Shown piece after piece: positions 1 to 6,784 of a stretch of 21,525 nt of DNA. The first letter of the stretch is position 1, and the number at the start of each line of letters is the position of its first letter. The translations under genes were made by a program, and so were the position numbers. The DNA is taken from IMG/VR virus record IMGVR_UViG_3300044615_000093, positions 1 through 21,525 of that record; one strand, given 5' to 3'. This DNA is from a virus. The notes beneath the pieces were generated by a model, which saw nothing but the letters and a program-made list of their open reading frames with translations, was not told where the DNA came from and searched no databases.

Positions 1-240
1 AAGTTACAAAGTTATTATGAGAATCAATTCTCCATGATGACAACCCCTGGTTGGCAGGAGTTTATTGAAGATGCTGAAGAAATGTTCAAATCTATCAATA
101 ATGTGATGCCGATACAGACAGAACAAGAGTTACACCTTCGCAGAGGGCAACTAGACATCCTAAATTGGGTGATTAGCCGTAAAGGTGTAGCTGAACAGTC
201 CTACGAGCAACTCATGTCGGGAGACACGGTAAATGCCTAG
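1..240 (+). CDS. Small phage protein, 5' end outside the window
   Basis: The frame is open from the first base of the window. The residues before the first internal ATG (position 34) read KLQSYYENQFS, which fits a conserved N-terminus rather than untranslated sequence, so the true start probably lies just upstream and the gene is cut by the window edge. If translation started at position 34 the product would be 68 aa. It is acidic, predicted mostly helical, with no Cys cluster, signal peptide or membrane segment. Similar short proteins are known near the portal/scaffold genes of aquatic podoviruses, but I know no function for them. It overlaps the next gene by 8 bp, so the two are probably translated together. 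Confidence 0.7.
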   Translation, partial: KLQSYYENQFSMMTTPGWQEFIEDAEEMFKSINNVMPIQTEQELHLRRGQLDILNWVISRKGVAEQSYEQLMSGDTVNA

Positions 241-466
241 GATATTTGAATTCCAGTGTGAAGCTGGACATCTCACAGAGAAATACATTGGTTATGAGAC
301 AAGTGTAGTTCCTTGTGAGGCTTGCGGTAATGACGCTAAACGGATTATTTCTGCAGTCCGAATCTCGTTAGACGGTACAGACCCAGTGTATGTATCAGCT
401 CACGATGCTTGGGCTAGGAAACATGAAGAAAAAGCAAAGCAGGAACGCAAGCAGAACGAAGCCTGA
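233..466 (+). CDS. FmdB-like zinc-ribbon protein
   Basis: A 77-aa protein. It opens with MPRIFEFQC and has likely metal ligands C9, H13, C28 and C31 (a C-x3-H pair, then CEAC), in the place where FmdB-family zinc ribbons carry two CxxC pairs. The C-terminal 20 residues are very rich in Lys, Glu and Gln and probably helical. The ATG lies inside the last codons of the upstream gene (8-bp overlap). Small zinc ribbons of this type are common beside phage portal or scaffold genes and may act in nucleic-acid or protein binding during head assembly, but no role is established. Family assignment is fairly secure; function is not. Confidence 0.75.
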   Translation: MPRIFEFQCEAGHLTEKYIGYETSVVPCEACGNDAKRIISAVRISLDGTDPVYVSAHDAWARKHEEKAKQERKQNEA

Positions 467-532
467 GACACCTCGAAAGAGCCTCAGAATATAAATCCTA
501 AAATCACTTGATTCGGTGACAGGAGACTTTAA

Positions 533-1381
533 ATGGCAGCAAACTTTATTGACCAAGACGAACTGTTTAATGGCAGTGAGCAAGAAGAAGTACAAGATGT
601 TACAACCCCAGTCCCAGACTCTACAGGAGCGGACAACACTGAAGTGGTTGGCAACAGTGAACCAGAAGTAGAAGTGGAAGAGTTACCTGAGAAGTATAAA
701 GGTAAGTCTGCTTCACAGATAGCAAAGATGCATCAAGAGGCTGAAAAGCTTATTGGTCGTCAAGCTAACGAAGTTCACGAAGTACGAAGTCTTGCAGACC
801 AGTTATTAAAACAACAACTCGAATCTAACAAGAAAGTTCAGCAACAGCCGATTGAAGAATCGCTTGAAGAAGACTTTTTTGCAGACCCTAAACAGGCTGT
901 TAACAGACAAGTTGAAAAGCACCCTGCAGTAATTGAAGCAAGACAAGCAGCACTTGAAATGAAGAAGATGAGAACAGCCCAGCAATTAACGGCTAAACAT
1001 CCAGACTTTATAACTATTGCCAAAGACAATGGTTTCCAAGATTGGGTTAAATCTTCAGCAATTCGATTGAACTTGTTTGCTAAAGCGGACGCAGAATACG
1101 ATTTTGAAGCTGCTGATGAATTGTTATCTACTTATAAAGAGATTAAACAAATCAAAGCACAACAGGTTGTCCAACAGACAGCTCAGTCAAATGAAGTAGA
1201 AGCTAACGCACAGAAAGCTGCAATGAAAGCTGCAACAGTCGATGTTGGCGGTACTGGCGAGACAAGTAGAAAAGTATATCGTAGAGCAGACCTTATTAAA
1301 TTGAGAATGACAGACCCTGACAGGTATGAACAAATGGCTGATGAAATCATGGACGCATACGCAACAGGAAGAGTCAAGTAA
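533..1381 (+). CDS. Capsid scaffolding (assembly) protein
   Basis: A 282-aa, strongly acidic protein directly upstream of the major capsid gene, the usual place for the scaffold that templates procapsid assembly and is later removed. The N-terminal 50 residues are Glu/Asp-rich and probably disordered. Around residues 51-75 is the block LPEKYKGKSASQIAKMHQEA followed by EKLIGRQ, which I recognise from scaffold proteins of T7-like and aquatic podoviruses. Residues 75-225 are predicted long helix or coiled coil rich in Gln, Lys and Glu. The C-terminus is basic (RKVYRRADLIKLR near 245-257), as expected for capsid-shell contact. An AGGAG ribosome site lies about 9 bases before the ATG. The 66 bp upstream show no clear promoter. 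Confidence 0.85.
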   Translation: MAANFIDQDELFNGSEQEEVQDVTTPVPDSTGADNTEVVGNSEPEVEVEELPEKYKGKSASQIAKMHQEAEKLIGRQANEVHEVRSLADQLLKQQLESNKKVQQQPIEESLEEDFFADPKQAVNRQVEKHPAVIEARQAALEMKKMRTAQQLTAKHPDFITIAKDNGFQDWVKSSAIRLNLFAKADAEYDFEAADELLSTYKEIKQIKAQQVVQQTAQSNEVEANAQKAAMKAATVDVGGTGETSRKVYRRADLIKLRMTDPDRYEQMADEIMDAYATGRVK

Positions 1382-1419
1382 TTTTAGTATTTAACTTAAA
1401 CTTTTAAAGGAAATTTATC

Positions 1420-2379
1420 ATGGCATTAGTAGGCGCAGCATATCCAGGTGGTTCAACCTCCGTAGTAACAAAAGCAAATGCAGACAAGTTCATACCAGAA
1501 ATTTGGTCTGATGAAGTTATCGCTGCTTACAAGAAAAACCTAGTATTGGCTAATCTTGTTCGCAAAATGTCTTTCAAAGGCAAAAAAGGCGATACACTGC
1601 ATATCCCTAAACCAACTCGTGGTGTAGCTAACGCTAAAGCAGCTAACACTGCAGTTACCGTTCAAGCTGACACAGAGTCAGAAGTACAAGTTTTAATCAA
1701 CAAGCACTTTGAATATTCTCGTTTCATCGAGGACATCGCTGCTGTTCAAGCTCTTTCATCACTACGCTCTTTCTACACAGAAGATGCTGGTTATGCATTG
1801 GCTAAACAAGTTGACGACGAGCTTATTGCTTTAGGTAAGACTTTTGGTGACGGTACAACAACTTATGTACATAGCAACAGCTACTTCATCGATGCAACTA
1901 CTGGTTTAACAGCTTACGCTGTTGACACAGTAACTACATCTGATGTATTCACTGATGCTGGTTTCCGTAAGCTTATCCAGTTAATGGACGACGCTGATGT
2001 ACCAATGGACGGTCGTAGATTTGCAATCCCACCATCATTGCGTAATGCAATCATGGGTGTGGACCGCTACAACTCTAGCGATTTCGTTGATGGTCGTGGT
2101 GTTCAGAACGGTCAAATCGGTAAGTTATATGGTATTGACATCTATGTGTCAAGCAATATGCCTACTATTGAGACTGCTGCTGACAACTCAGCTGGCGACG
2201 CTGTTAAAGCTGCTTTGTTGTTCCACACTGACACAATGGTGTTGGCAGAGCAAGTTGGTGTTCGCTCACAGACTCAGTACAAGTTAGACTACTTGTCAAC
2301 TCTTTACACTGCAGATACATTGTTCGGTGTTAAGACAGTTCGACCAGAAGCTGGTTTCGTATTGGCTGTAAACGCTTAA
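1420..2379 (+). CDS. Major capsid protein
   Basis: A 319-aa protein with the length, position and sequence character of a podovirus major capsid protein of the HK97 fold. Typical segments are FIPEIWSDEVIAAYKKNLVLAN near residue 25, a basic stretch KGKKGDTLHIPKPTRG near 53-68 (likely the extended-loop region), FEYSRFIEDIA near 97, and a C-terminal third matching the pattern of phage coat proteins (DDADVPMDGRRFAIPP, then a GIDIYVSSNMP strand). It has a strong AAAGGAAA ribosome site and follows the scaffold gene by 38 bp. A strong terminator sits 15 bp after the stop codon, which fits separate high-level expression. Assigning it to a specific coat-protein family would need a profile search. Confidence 0.92.
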   Translation: MALVGAAYPGGSTSVVTKANADKFIPEIWSDEVIAAYKKNLVLANLVRKMSFKGKKGDTLHIPKPTRGVANAKAANTAVTVQADTESEVQVLINKHFEYSRFIEDIAAVQALSSLRSFYTEDAGYALAKQVDDELIALGKTFGDGTTTYVHSNSYFIDATTGLTAYAVDTVTTSDVFTDAGFRKLIQLMDDADVPMDGRRFAIPPSLRNAIMGVDRYNSSDFVDGRGVQNGQIGKLYGIDIYVSSNMPTIETAADNSAGDAVKAALLFHTDTMVLAEQVGVRSQTQYKLDYLSTLYTADTLFGVKTVRPEAGFVLAVNA

Positions 2380-2390
2380 TTAAGCATTAA

Positions 2391-2419
2391 GATTCCCTAC
2401 TTCGGTAGGGGTCTTTTTT
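2391..2419 (+). terminator. Intrinsic terminator after the capsid gene
   Basis: The arms CCCTAC (2395-2400) and GTAGGG (2405-2410) pair perfectly around a TTCG loop, extended by GA/TC pairs at the base with one bulge, and are followed by a run of six T (2414-2419). This is a textbook Rho-independent terminator just after the major capsid stop codon. It separates the head genes from the fibre island. Confidence 0.93.
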
Positions 2420-2464
2420 AAGGGCTCTTAATTGAGTCTTTAAACAAGACACAAAGGATAATAA

Positions 2465-3775
2465 ATGGCTATTTATCGTGGAGCAGGTGGTGCAGGTGAC
2501 GCAACTGGTGACTCAGCCAGTGAAGCTTTATTAATTCGTGAATTAGCTGCTGAAGTAACTGCTGACGCTGCTGCTGCAGAAGCTGCAAGAGTTGCTGCTG
2601 TTGCTGCTCAAGCTGCTGCAGAGACTGCAGAGACTAATGCAGAGACTGCGGAAACTAACGCAGAGACAGCAGAGACTAATGCTGAGACTGCACAGGCTGC
2701 TGCTGCTTCTAGTGCCAGTGCTGCTTCAACATCTGCAACTAACGCTGCCAATTCTGCTACAGCTGCTCAGACAGCTGAAACAAACGCTGAGACTGCTGAG
2801 ACCAACGCTGAGACTGCAGAAACTAATGCAGCTAGTTCTGCTTCGGCTGCGTCTACTTCAGCGTCTAACGCTTCTACATCCGCTACTAACGCAAGCAACT
2901 CAGCAACAGCTGCTGCAACTTCAGCAACCAACGCAAGTAATAGTGCTACAGCTGCTTCTACATCAGCTACTAATGCTAGTAACTCAGCTACTTCTGCGTC
3001 TACTTCTGCTACCAATGCAGCTAACAGTGCAACTGCTGCACAGACTGCAGAGACTAATGCAGAGACAGCTGAGACGAATGCAGAGACTGCACAAGCTGCT
3101 GCTGAATTAGCAGAGACTAATGCAGAAACTGCAGCAAGCAATGCTTCTACATCAGCAAGCAACGCAGCTAGTTCTGCTTCTGCTGCATCAACATCTGCAA
3201 GCAACGCTGCTACTTCAGCAACGAATGCAAGTAACTCAGCAAGTGCAGCATCAACAAGTGCTACCAATGCTAGTAACTCTGCTAGTGCTGCATCAACATC
3301 TGCAACTAACGCAGCTAACAGTGCTACTCTAGCAGCTAGTTACACACCATCTCAAACAGGTAACTCTGGTAAGTTCTTAACGACTGACGGAACTAACACT
3401 TCTTGGGGTAATGTCTCAGGTTCTATTTCTGTTACTGGTGGAGATTTAACTCTATCAGGTAGCACAGGTACTGCAATCACTAATGCTACTTTAGCAACAG
3501 TAAATAGCAATGTAGGCTCATTCGGTTCATCAACTTCTATTCCTGTAGTCACAGTCAATGCTAAAGGTTTAGTCACAGCAGTATCTACTGCAAGCGTAGC
3601 TGGTGGACAGTACTTTGGTAGTGCAGCCACTAAAGCTATTGCTTATAACTCACAAACTATTGCAGAGAATGTCACAGTTACTGCTGGTAACAACGGCTTA
3701 TCTGCTGGTCCTATAACAATCGATTCAGGCTTTACAGTTACTGTAGAGTCTGGAGCTAACTGGATAATTGTATAA
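2465..3775 (+). CDS. Repeat-rich tail fibre protein
   Basis: A 436-aa fibre protein. Residues 1-16 (MAIYRGAGGAGDATGD) match the N-terminal attachment motif seen in T7-like and cyanophage fibres. Residues about 50-290 are an Ala/Ser/Thr/Asn/Glu repeat shaft with no aromatic residues, built from heptads (ETAETNA) and 14-residue units (SATAASTSATNASN), consistent with a trimeric coiled-coil rod. Residues 295-316 contain GKFLTTDGTNTSWG, a common phage-fibre junction motif. The C-terminal 115 residues are beta-rich (IPVVTVNAKGLVTAVSTAS, ending in SGANWIIV). An AAAGGA ribosome site precedes the ATG, and the stop overlaps the next start (TAATG). The low-complexity codons leave long open frames on both other readings, which are artefacts. 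Confidence 0.88.
   Translation: MAIYRGAGGAGDATGDSASEALLIRELAAEVTADAAAAEAARVAAVAAQAAAETAETNAETAETNAETAETNAETAQAAAASSASAASTSATNAANSATAAQTAETNAETAETNAETAETNAASSASAASTSASNASTSATNASNSATAAATSATNASNSATAASTSATNASNSATSASTSATNAANSATAAQTAETNAETAETNAETAQAAAELAETNAETAASNASTSASNAASSASAASTSASNAATSATNASNSASAASTSATNASNSASAASTSATNAANSATLAASYTPSQTGNSGKFLTTDGTNTSWGNVSGSISVTGGDLTLSGSTGTAITNATLATVNSNVGSFGSSTSIPVVTVNAKGLVTAVSTASVAGGQYFGSAATKAIAYNSQTIAENVTVTAGNNGLSAGPITIDSGFTVTVESGANWIIV
2612..3334 (+). repeat. Heptad and 14-residue coding repeats of the fibre shaft
   Basis: In-frame degenerate repeats encode residues 50-290 of the fibre. Two unit types alternate: seven-residue AETN-type units (about residues 52-76, 103-121, 194-210 and 216-222) and 14-residue SATxASTSATNASN units (about 82-100, 124-190 and 226-288). 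Lengths of 7 and 14 keep heptad phase. Synonymous codons vary (GCT/GCA, ACT/ACA), so the repeats are much clearer in protein than in DNA. Confidence 0.9.
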
Positions 3776-4212
3776 TGACTGTAATTATTAACGGTACTAC
3801 TGGAATTGATACTGTTCAAGATGGCATTGTTACTGATGGAAAACTAAGTCTTACAGCAAATAGCCAAGAGATTAAAGATGCTCTTAGTGCTAGTGGCTCT
3901 GCTCCGATTTATGCTTGCCGTGCATGGGTAAACTTTAATGGTACTGGTACGGTTGCTATTCGTGGAAGCGGTAATGTGTCTAGTATTACTGATAACGGAA
4001 ACGGAAACTACACAGTAAACTTTTCAACTGCTATGCCTGATGCAAATTACTCAATAAGCGGATTTACTACTGATATAGATGGTTCAGGCGGTGATGTTTC
4101 ATTTGTAAGATACCCATCGGATACATATACATCTTCTGCTGTGCAAGTAAGAAGCGTTTTCAATGCAGTCGGTTATGATGGCGGTATCGTTTCCGTACAA
4201 GCTTTCCGCTAA
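3775..4212 (+). CDS. Short fibre/tip protein with INGTTG N-terminus
   Basis: A 145-aa beta-rich protein without Cys clusters, signal peptide or membrane segment. Its N-terminus, MTVIINGTTGIDTVQDG, shares the INGT(T/S)G motif with the adhesin at 5344, suggesting a common docking segment. Residues 46-145 form a compact domain (ACRAWVNFNGTGTVAIRGSG, then NGNYTVNFSTAMPDANYSI) of a type recurrent at the ends of aquatic phage fibres; I infer a tip or receptor-binding role. The start overlaps the fibre stop by one base, so it is coupled to it. It could be the detached distal domain of that fibre. Confidence 0.72.
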   Translation: MTVIINGTTGIDTVQDGIVTDGKLSLTANSQEIKDALSASGSAPIYACRAWVNFNGTGTVAIRGSGNVSSITDNGNGNYTVNFSTAMPDANYSISGFTTDIDGSGGDVSFVRYPSDTYTSSAVQVRSVFNAVGYDGGIVSVQAFR

Positions 4213-4226
4213 TCAAAAGGACTAAT

Positions 4227-4403
4227 ATGAACCAAAGAATTATTTACCCTACTGATGATGGTGGAGTTGCTATCATTATTCCAACAGAATCTATTGAGTT
4301 AGCAATGAAAGATGTACCTGAAGGAAAGCCATACAAGATTGTAGATGTATCAGACATTCCTACAGACAGAACTTTTAGAGATGCTTGGGAGTATCAAGAA
4401 TGA
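4227..4403 (+). CDS. 58-aa fibre-associated protein (putative assembly partner, part 1)
   Basis: A complete 58-aa frame starting MNQRIIYPTDDGGVAIIIPT and ending in TFRDAWEYQE, with an AAAGGA ribosome site 6 bases upstream. The pattern (a GGVAIIIPT strand, a VPEGKPYKIVDVSDIP segment, then DRTFRDAWE) resembles the N-terminal half of small proteins next to phage fibres that I associate with fibre-assembly chaperones. The next gene starts inside its stop codon (ATGA) and resembles the second half of the same kind of protein. It may be a split version of one chaperone. Function is inferred from position and pattern only. Confidence 0.75.
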   Translation: MNQRIIYPTDDGGVAIIIPTESIELAMKDVPEGKPYKIVDVSDIPTDRTFRDAWEYQE

Positions 4404-4621
4404 TTGTTATTAATATAGACAAAGCTAAAGTAATTACTAAAGACAGACTTCGTGCTGAGAGAACTCCTTTGTTGCAAGCTCAAGATGTAGCATTTCAAAG
4501 AGCTTTAGAGAGTGGTGCAGACACTACAGAGATTGTTGCTGAAAAGCAAAGACTAAGAGATATTACTCAGGTAGTTGATACAGCTACAACCTTAGAAGAA
4601 TTAAAAGGTATTACACTATGA
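4400..4621 (+). CDS. 73-aa fibre-associated protein (putative assembly partner, part 2)
   Basis: I place the start at the ATG at 4400, which overlaps the previous stop as ATGA and gives MIVINIDKAKVITKDRLRAE; an upstream TTG at 4385 would add five residues inside the neighbouring gene and is unlikely. The 73-aa product is highly charged and mostly helical (AQDVAFQRALESGADTTEIV, then EKQRLRDITQVVDTATTLEEL). The INIDKAK.I...RLRAER opening is common in small proteins encoded beside phage fibre genes. With its 58-aa partner it probably helps fold or attach a fibre. Its stop overlaps the next start by 4 bp. Confidence 0.75.
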   Translation: MIVINIDKAKVITKDRLRAERTPLLQAQDVAFQRALESGADTTEIVAEKQRLRDITQVVDTATTLEELKGITL

Positions 4622-5175
4622 GTCTTAAACTAAATACTGCATCAGGCGGTTCAATAACCTTACAAGAAGCAGATACAGCTAGTAACTTAACAATTACTTT
4701 ACCAGCAGTAGATGGTACTATGATTACTACAGGGTCTACTTTTGCAGGTAACGGTCCAGCGTTTGCGGCATATATGAGTTCTACAGTACAAAGTCTTTCT
4801 GGGTCAACATATACAAAAATAGCATTTAATACAGAATACTTTGACACAAATAGTAATTACGATACAACTAATTATCGGTTCACTCCAACAACTGCAGGAT
4901 ATTACCAAGTTAATGTTGTGATAGCTATGTCAGAAAATGGTTCTGGCGGTATTCAAGATTACGCTTTTTTATATAAAAACGGTTCAGCCTATACAAGCAC
5001 TAGACACTATAACGGTGGTCAACCAATGAACAATGCTTTTTCATGTCTTGTTTATTTAAACGGTTCAACTGATTACATAGAGGTTTATGCTTGGGGTAGT
5101 GGTGGAACACCACTTGTATCAAACGGTGGTATTAATGCAAATCAGTTTTCATCTTCTTTTGTAAGGAGCGCTTAA
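4618..5175 (+). CDS. Adhesin with C1q/TNF-like domain
   Basis: A 185-aa protein. Residues 1-40 are a short N-terminal region (MSLKLNTASGGSITLQEADT, then LTITLPAVDGTMITTG) like those placed before phage tail-tip domains. Residues 46-183 have the layout of a C1q-like jelly roll: PAFAAYMSSTVQSLSGSTYTK at the start, an F.TEYFDTNSNYD strand, the core RFTPTTAGYYQVNV at 87-100, and a C-terminal DYIEVYAWG...FSSSFV. C1q-like domains form trimers and occur in phage receptor-binding proteins, so binding at the fibre end is likely. It is coupled to both neighbours (ATGA upstream, 1 bp gap downstream). Confidence 0.8.
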   Translation: MSLKLNTASGGSITLQEADTASNLTITLPAVDGTMITTGSTFAGNGPAFAAYMSSTVQSLSGSTYTKIAFNTEYFDTNSNYDTTNYRFTPTTAGYYQVNVVIAMSENGSGGIQDYAFLYKNGSAYTSTRHYNGGQPMNNAFSCLVYLNGSTDYIEVYAWGSGGTPLVSNGGINANQFSSSFVRSA

Positions 5176-5176
5176 T

Positions 5177-5347
5177 ATGACTCTGTTTGAAAAAATAATT
5201 GCTTTGTACCCAGAGTTAACACCAACTCTTGAAGATAACATGTTTAGAGACGGAGCAATCATTCTTCAAAATGATGGTAAAGGTGACTACATAGCCAAGT
5301 GGGAACATCCTACCCTAGCTAGACCAACAGAGGAGCAATTAGCATGA
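5177..5347 (+). CDS. 56-aa XkdW-like fibre-associated protein
   Basis: A complete 56-aa frame. The sequence MTLFEKIIALYPELTPTLED, followed by ILQNDGKGDYIAKWEHPTL and RPTEEQLA, resembles the XkdW family (Bacillus PBSX prophage), a small protein of unknown role in phage tail regions; the LxNDGxGxYIxKW and P-T-x-x-Q/E-L patterns are visible. A GTAAGGAG sequence ahead of the start lies within the end of the C1q-like gene. The stop overlaps the next ATG (ATGA), coupling it to the adhesin that follows. I infer a tail-fibre accessory role from the position between two adhesins. Confidence 0.78.
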   Translation: MTLFEKIIALYPELTPTLEDNMFRDGAIILQNDGKGDYIAKWEHPTLARPTEEQLA

Positions 5348-6405
5348 GCGTTTCCATTAACGGTACTAGCGGTCTAGTATTTAATGATGCTTCTACGCAG
5401 AATACTGCTGCTACAGGGTTTGGATTTAAGAATCGCATCATCAACGGTGCAATGATGATTGACCAGCGTAATGCTGGTGCTAGTGTTACTTTAACTGCTG
5501 CAAATTTTGTTTATCCTGTAGATAGGATGTTTGCTTTCAGGGCTTCTGGTACATCTGGTGCTATTGCTCAAAGAGTTTCAAGCGGTATTACTCCTTCTGG
5601 TAATGCTCTTAGAATACAAAGAAACAATGGTGATTCTGCTACTGCAGCTCTTGGCTTCGGTCAAGTTGTTGAATCAAGCAACTGTGTTGATTTAGCTAGT
5701 CAGTCAATAACGCTGTCGTTTAAAGCTCGTTGTGGTGCTAACTTTTCTGGCTCAGGCAGCCAAATAACTGCTCGTATCGGTACAGGTAACGGAACAGACC
5801 AATCAGCAGCTAACTTTTATAACCTTGCTTGGACAGGACAAAGTAACACAAATACAGCTCTTACGCTAACAACATCTTGGCAAACCTTCACAGTAACAAT
5901 CACTGCTGGTTCTTCGGTAAACCAAGTTGGAGCAATGTTCTTCTACACCCCTAGTGGAACTGCAAGCACTAACGATTGGTTTGAGATTACTGATTTACAG
6001 ATAGAAAAAGGCTCTACTGCTACTAGCTTTGATTACAGACCTTATGGTACTGAGTTGCAACTTTGCCAAAGATATTGCTATGTAGATGGCTATACTGGTA
6101 ATGCTTATACTCGCTTTCCTTTAGGTTATGCAAGCCAAACAAATCAAACTGTAGGATTTTTTAACTTCCCTATAACAATGAGAACTGTTCCATCTTTAAC
6201 ATGGAGCGGACCATTTGCAGAGGTCTTAAATAGTGGCGGTGGTGCTACTGGGACTTCAATAACCATTACATCGGATGGTAATTCTGCCAGCCATGCCGCA
6301 GTTCTTTTTACTTATTCAAGTGGTACTGTTTCACAGAATTCTTTAAATGCGATTCGTGTCAACAATAGCACTTCTTGGTATGCTCGTTTTGAAGCGGAGT
6401 TATGA
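5344..6405 (+). CDS. Tail fibre/adhesin with carbohydrate-binding-like domain
   Basis: A 353-aa protein. Residues 1-12 carry the short N-terminal motif MSVSINGTSGLV that resembles the protein at 3775. Residues 28-235 form a beta-sandwich domain seen in many phage fibres, beginning KNRIINGAMMIDQRNAG, then the PVDRMFAFRA segment, with ITLSFKARC and ending in FEITDLQIEKGSTATSFDYR followed by PYGTELQLCQRYC; it resembles a carbohydrate-binding module. Residues 245-353 are a separate C-terminal domain of mixed beta character, probably the host-specific tip. It is likely to bind cell-surface glycans. It is translationally linked to small genes on both sides. Confidence 0.82.
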   Translation: MSVSINGTSGLVFNDASTQNTAATGFGFKNRIINGAMMIDQRNAGASVTLTAANFVYPVDRMFAFRASGTSGAIAQRVSSGITPSGNALRIQRNNGDSATAALGFGQVVESSNCVDLASQSITLSFKARCGANFSGSGSQITARIGTGNGTDQSAANFYNLAWTGQSNTNTALTLTTSWQTFTVTITAGSSVNQVGAMFFYTPSGTASTNDWFEITDLQIEKGSTATSFDYRPYGTELQLCQRYCYVDGYTGNAYTRFPLGYASQTNQTVGFFNFPITMRTVPSLTWSGPFAEVLNSGGGATGTSITITSDGNSASHAAVLFTYSSGTVSQNSLNAIRVNNSTSWYARFEAEL

Positions 6406-6566
6406 TGTATAAACTATTAAATGCAAACACAGAATTTCAATGTTTGATTATTGAAAATGCAGATGGTTCTGTTAAATCCATCCCATTTGACCCAGCCAAT
6501 GTCGATTTTCAAGAGTATCAAAAGTGGCTTGAACTCGGCAACACACCATTACCAGCGGATGAATAA
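6402..6566 (+). CDS. 54-aa fibre-associated protein
   Basis: A 54-aa frame starting at the ATG that overlaps the adhesin stop (ATGA); a second in-frame ATG follows directly, so the protein may be one residue shorter. The sequence has two short strands (TEFQCLIIENADGSVKSIPF) and ends with the motif EYQKWLELGNTPLPADE, which I recognise as a recurring C-terminal pattern (Y..WL..GN.P.PAD) of small proteins encoded after phage fibre genes. No signal peptide or membrane segment. A role in fibre assembly is likely but inferred from position and pattern. Confidence 0.78.
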   Translation: MMYKLLNANTEFQCLIIENADGSVKSIPFDPANVDFQEYQKWLELGNTPLPADE

Positions 6567-6568
6567 GC

Positions 6569-6784
6569 ATGAGCGAAGAGAACGGAATAGACCTCTATAA
6601 GTATGGTAAACTAACAGCTCAAGTAGAGTCTATGGAAAAGAAGATAGACAAACTAGAGTCTAACATGGAAGAGTTACTAGAATTAGCCAATCGTAGCAAA
6701 GGTGGCTTCTGGATGGGGATGACCATTGCTTCTATTGTTGGAGGTGTTATTACCTTCATTACATCACATTGGGTAGTTAAATGA
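6569..6784 (+). CDS. Small coiled-coil membrane protein, XhlA-like
   Basis: A 71-aa protein with a helical charged region (about residues 12-42: KLTAQVESMEKKIDKLESNM, typical coiled coil) followed by one membrane segment at about 47-70 (GFWMGMTIASIVGGVITFIT). This layout, short coiled coil then a C-terminal anchor, is that of XhlA-type proteins, which assist holins in PBSX-like phages, and of some phage accessory holins. The clear holin and endolysin of this phage lie about 11 kb downstream, so the role here is uncertain: accessory lysis protein or a membrane-anchored tail factor. The next gene overlaps its stop (ATGA). Confidence 0.7.
   Translation: MSEENGIDLYKYGKLTAQVESMEKKIDKLESNMEELLELANRSKGGFWMGMTIASIVGGVITFITSHWVVK

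Noticed and set aside
2592-3267. Long open frames in the +1 frame and on the minus strand inside the fibre shaft (172 and 166 aa)
   Set aside because: They arise from repeated GCT/ACT/GCA-type codons of the Ala/Thr/Ser shaft; products are Leu/Gln or Ala/Val monotony with no ribosome site, and the main frame is clearly the fibre.
4385-4399. TTG at 4385 as the start of the 73-aa gene
   Set aside because: The ATG at 4400 gives the common ATGA overlap used throughout this phage, and the extra five residues do not fit the expected N-terminus.
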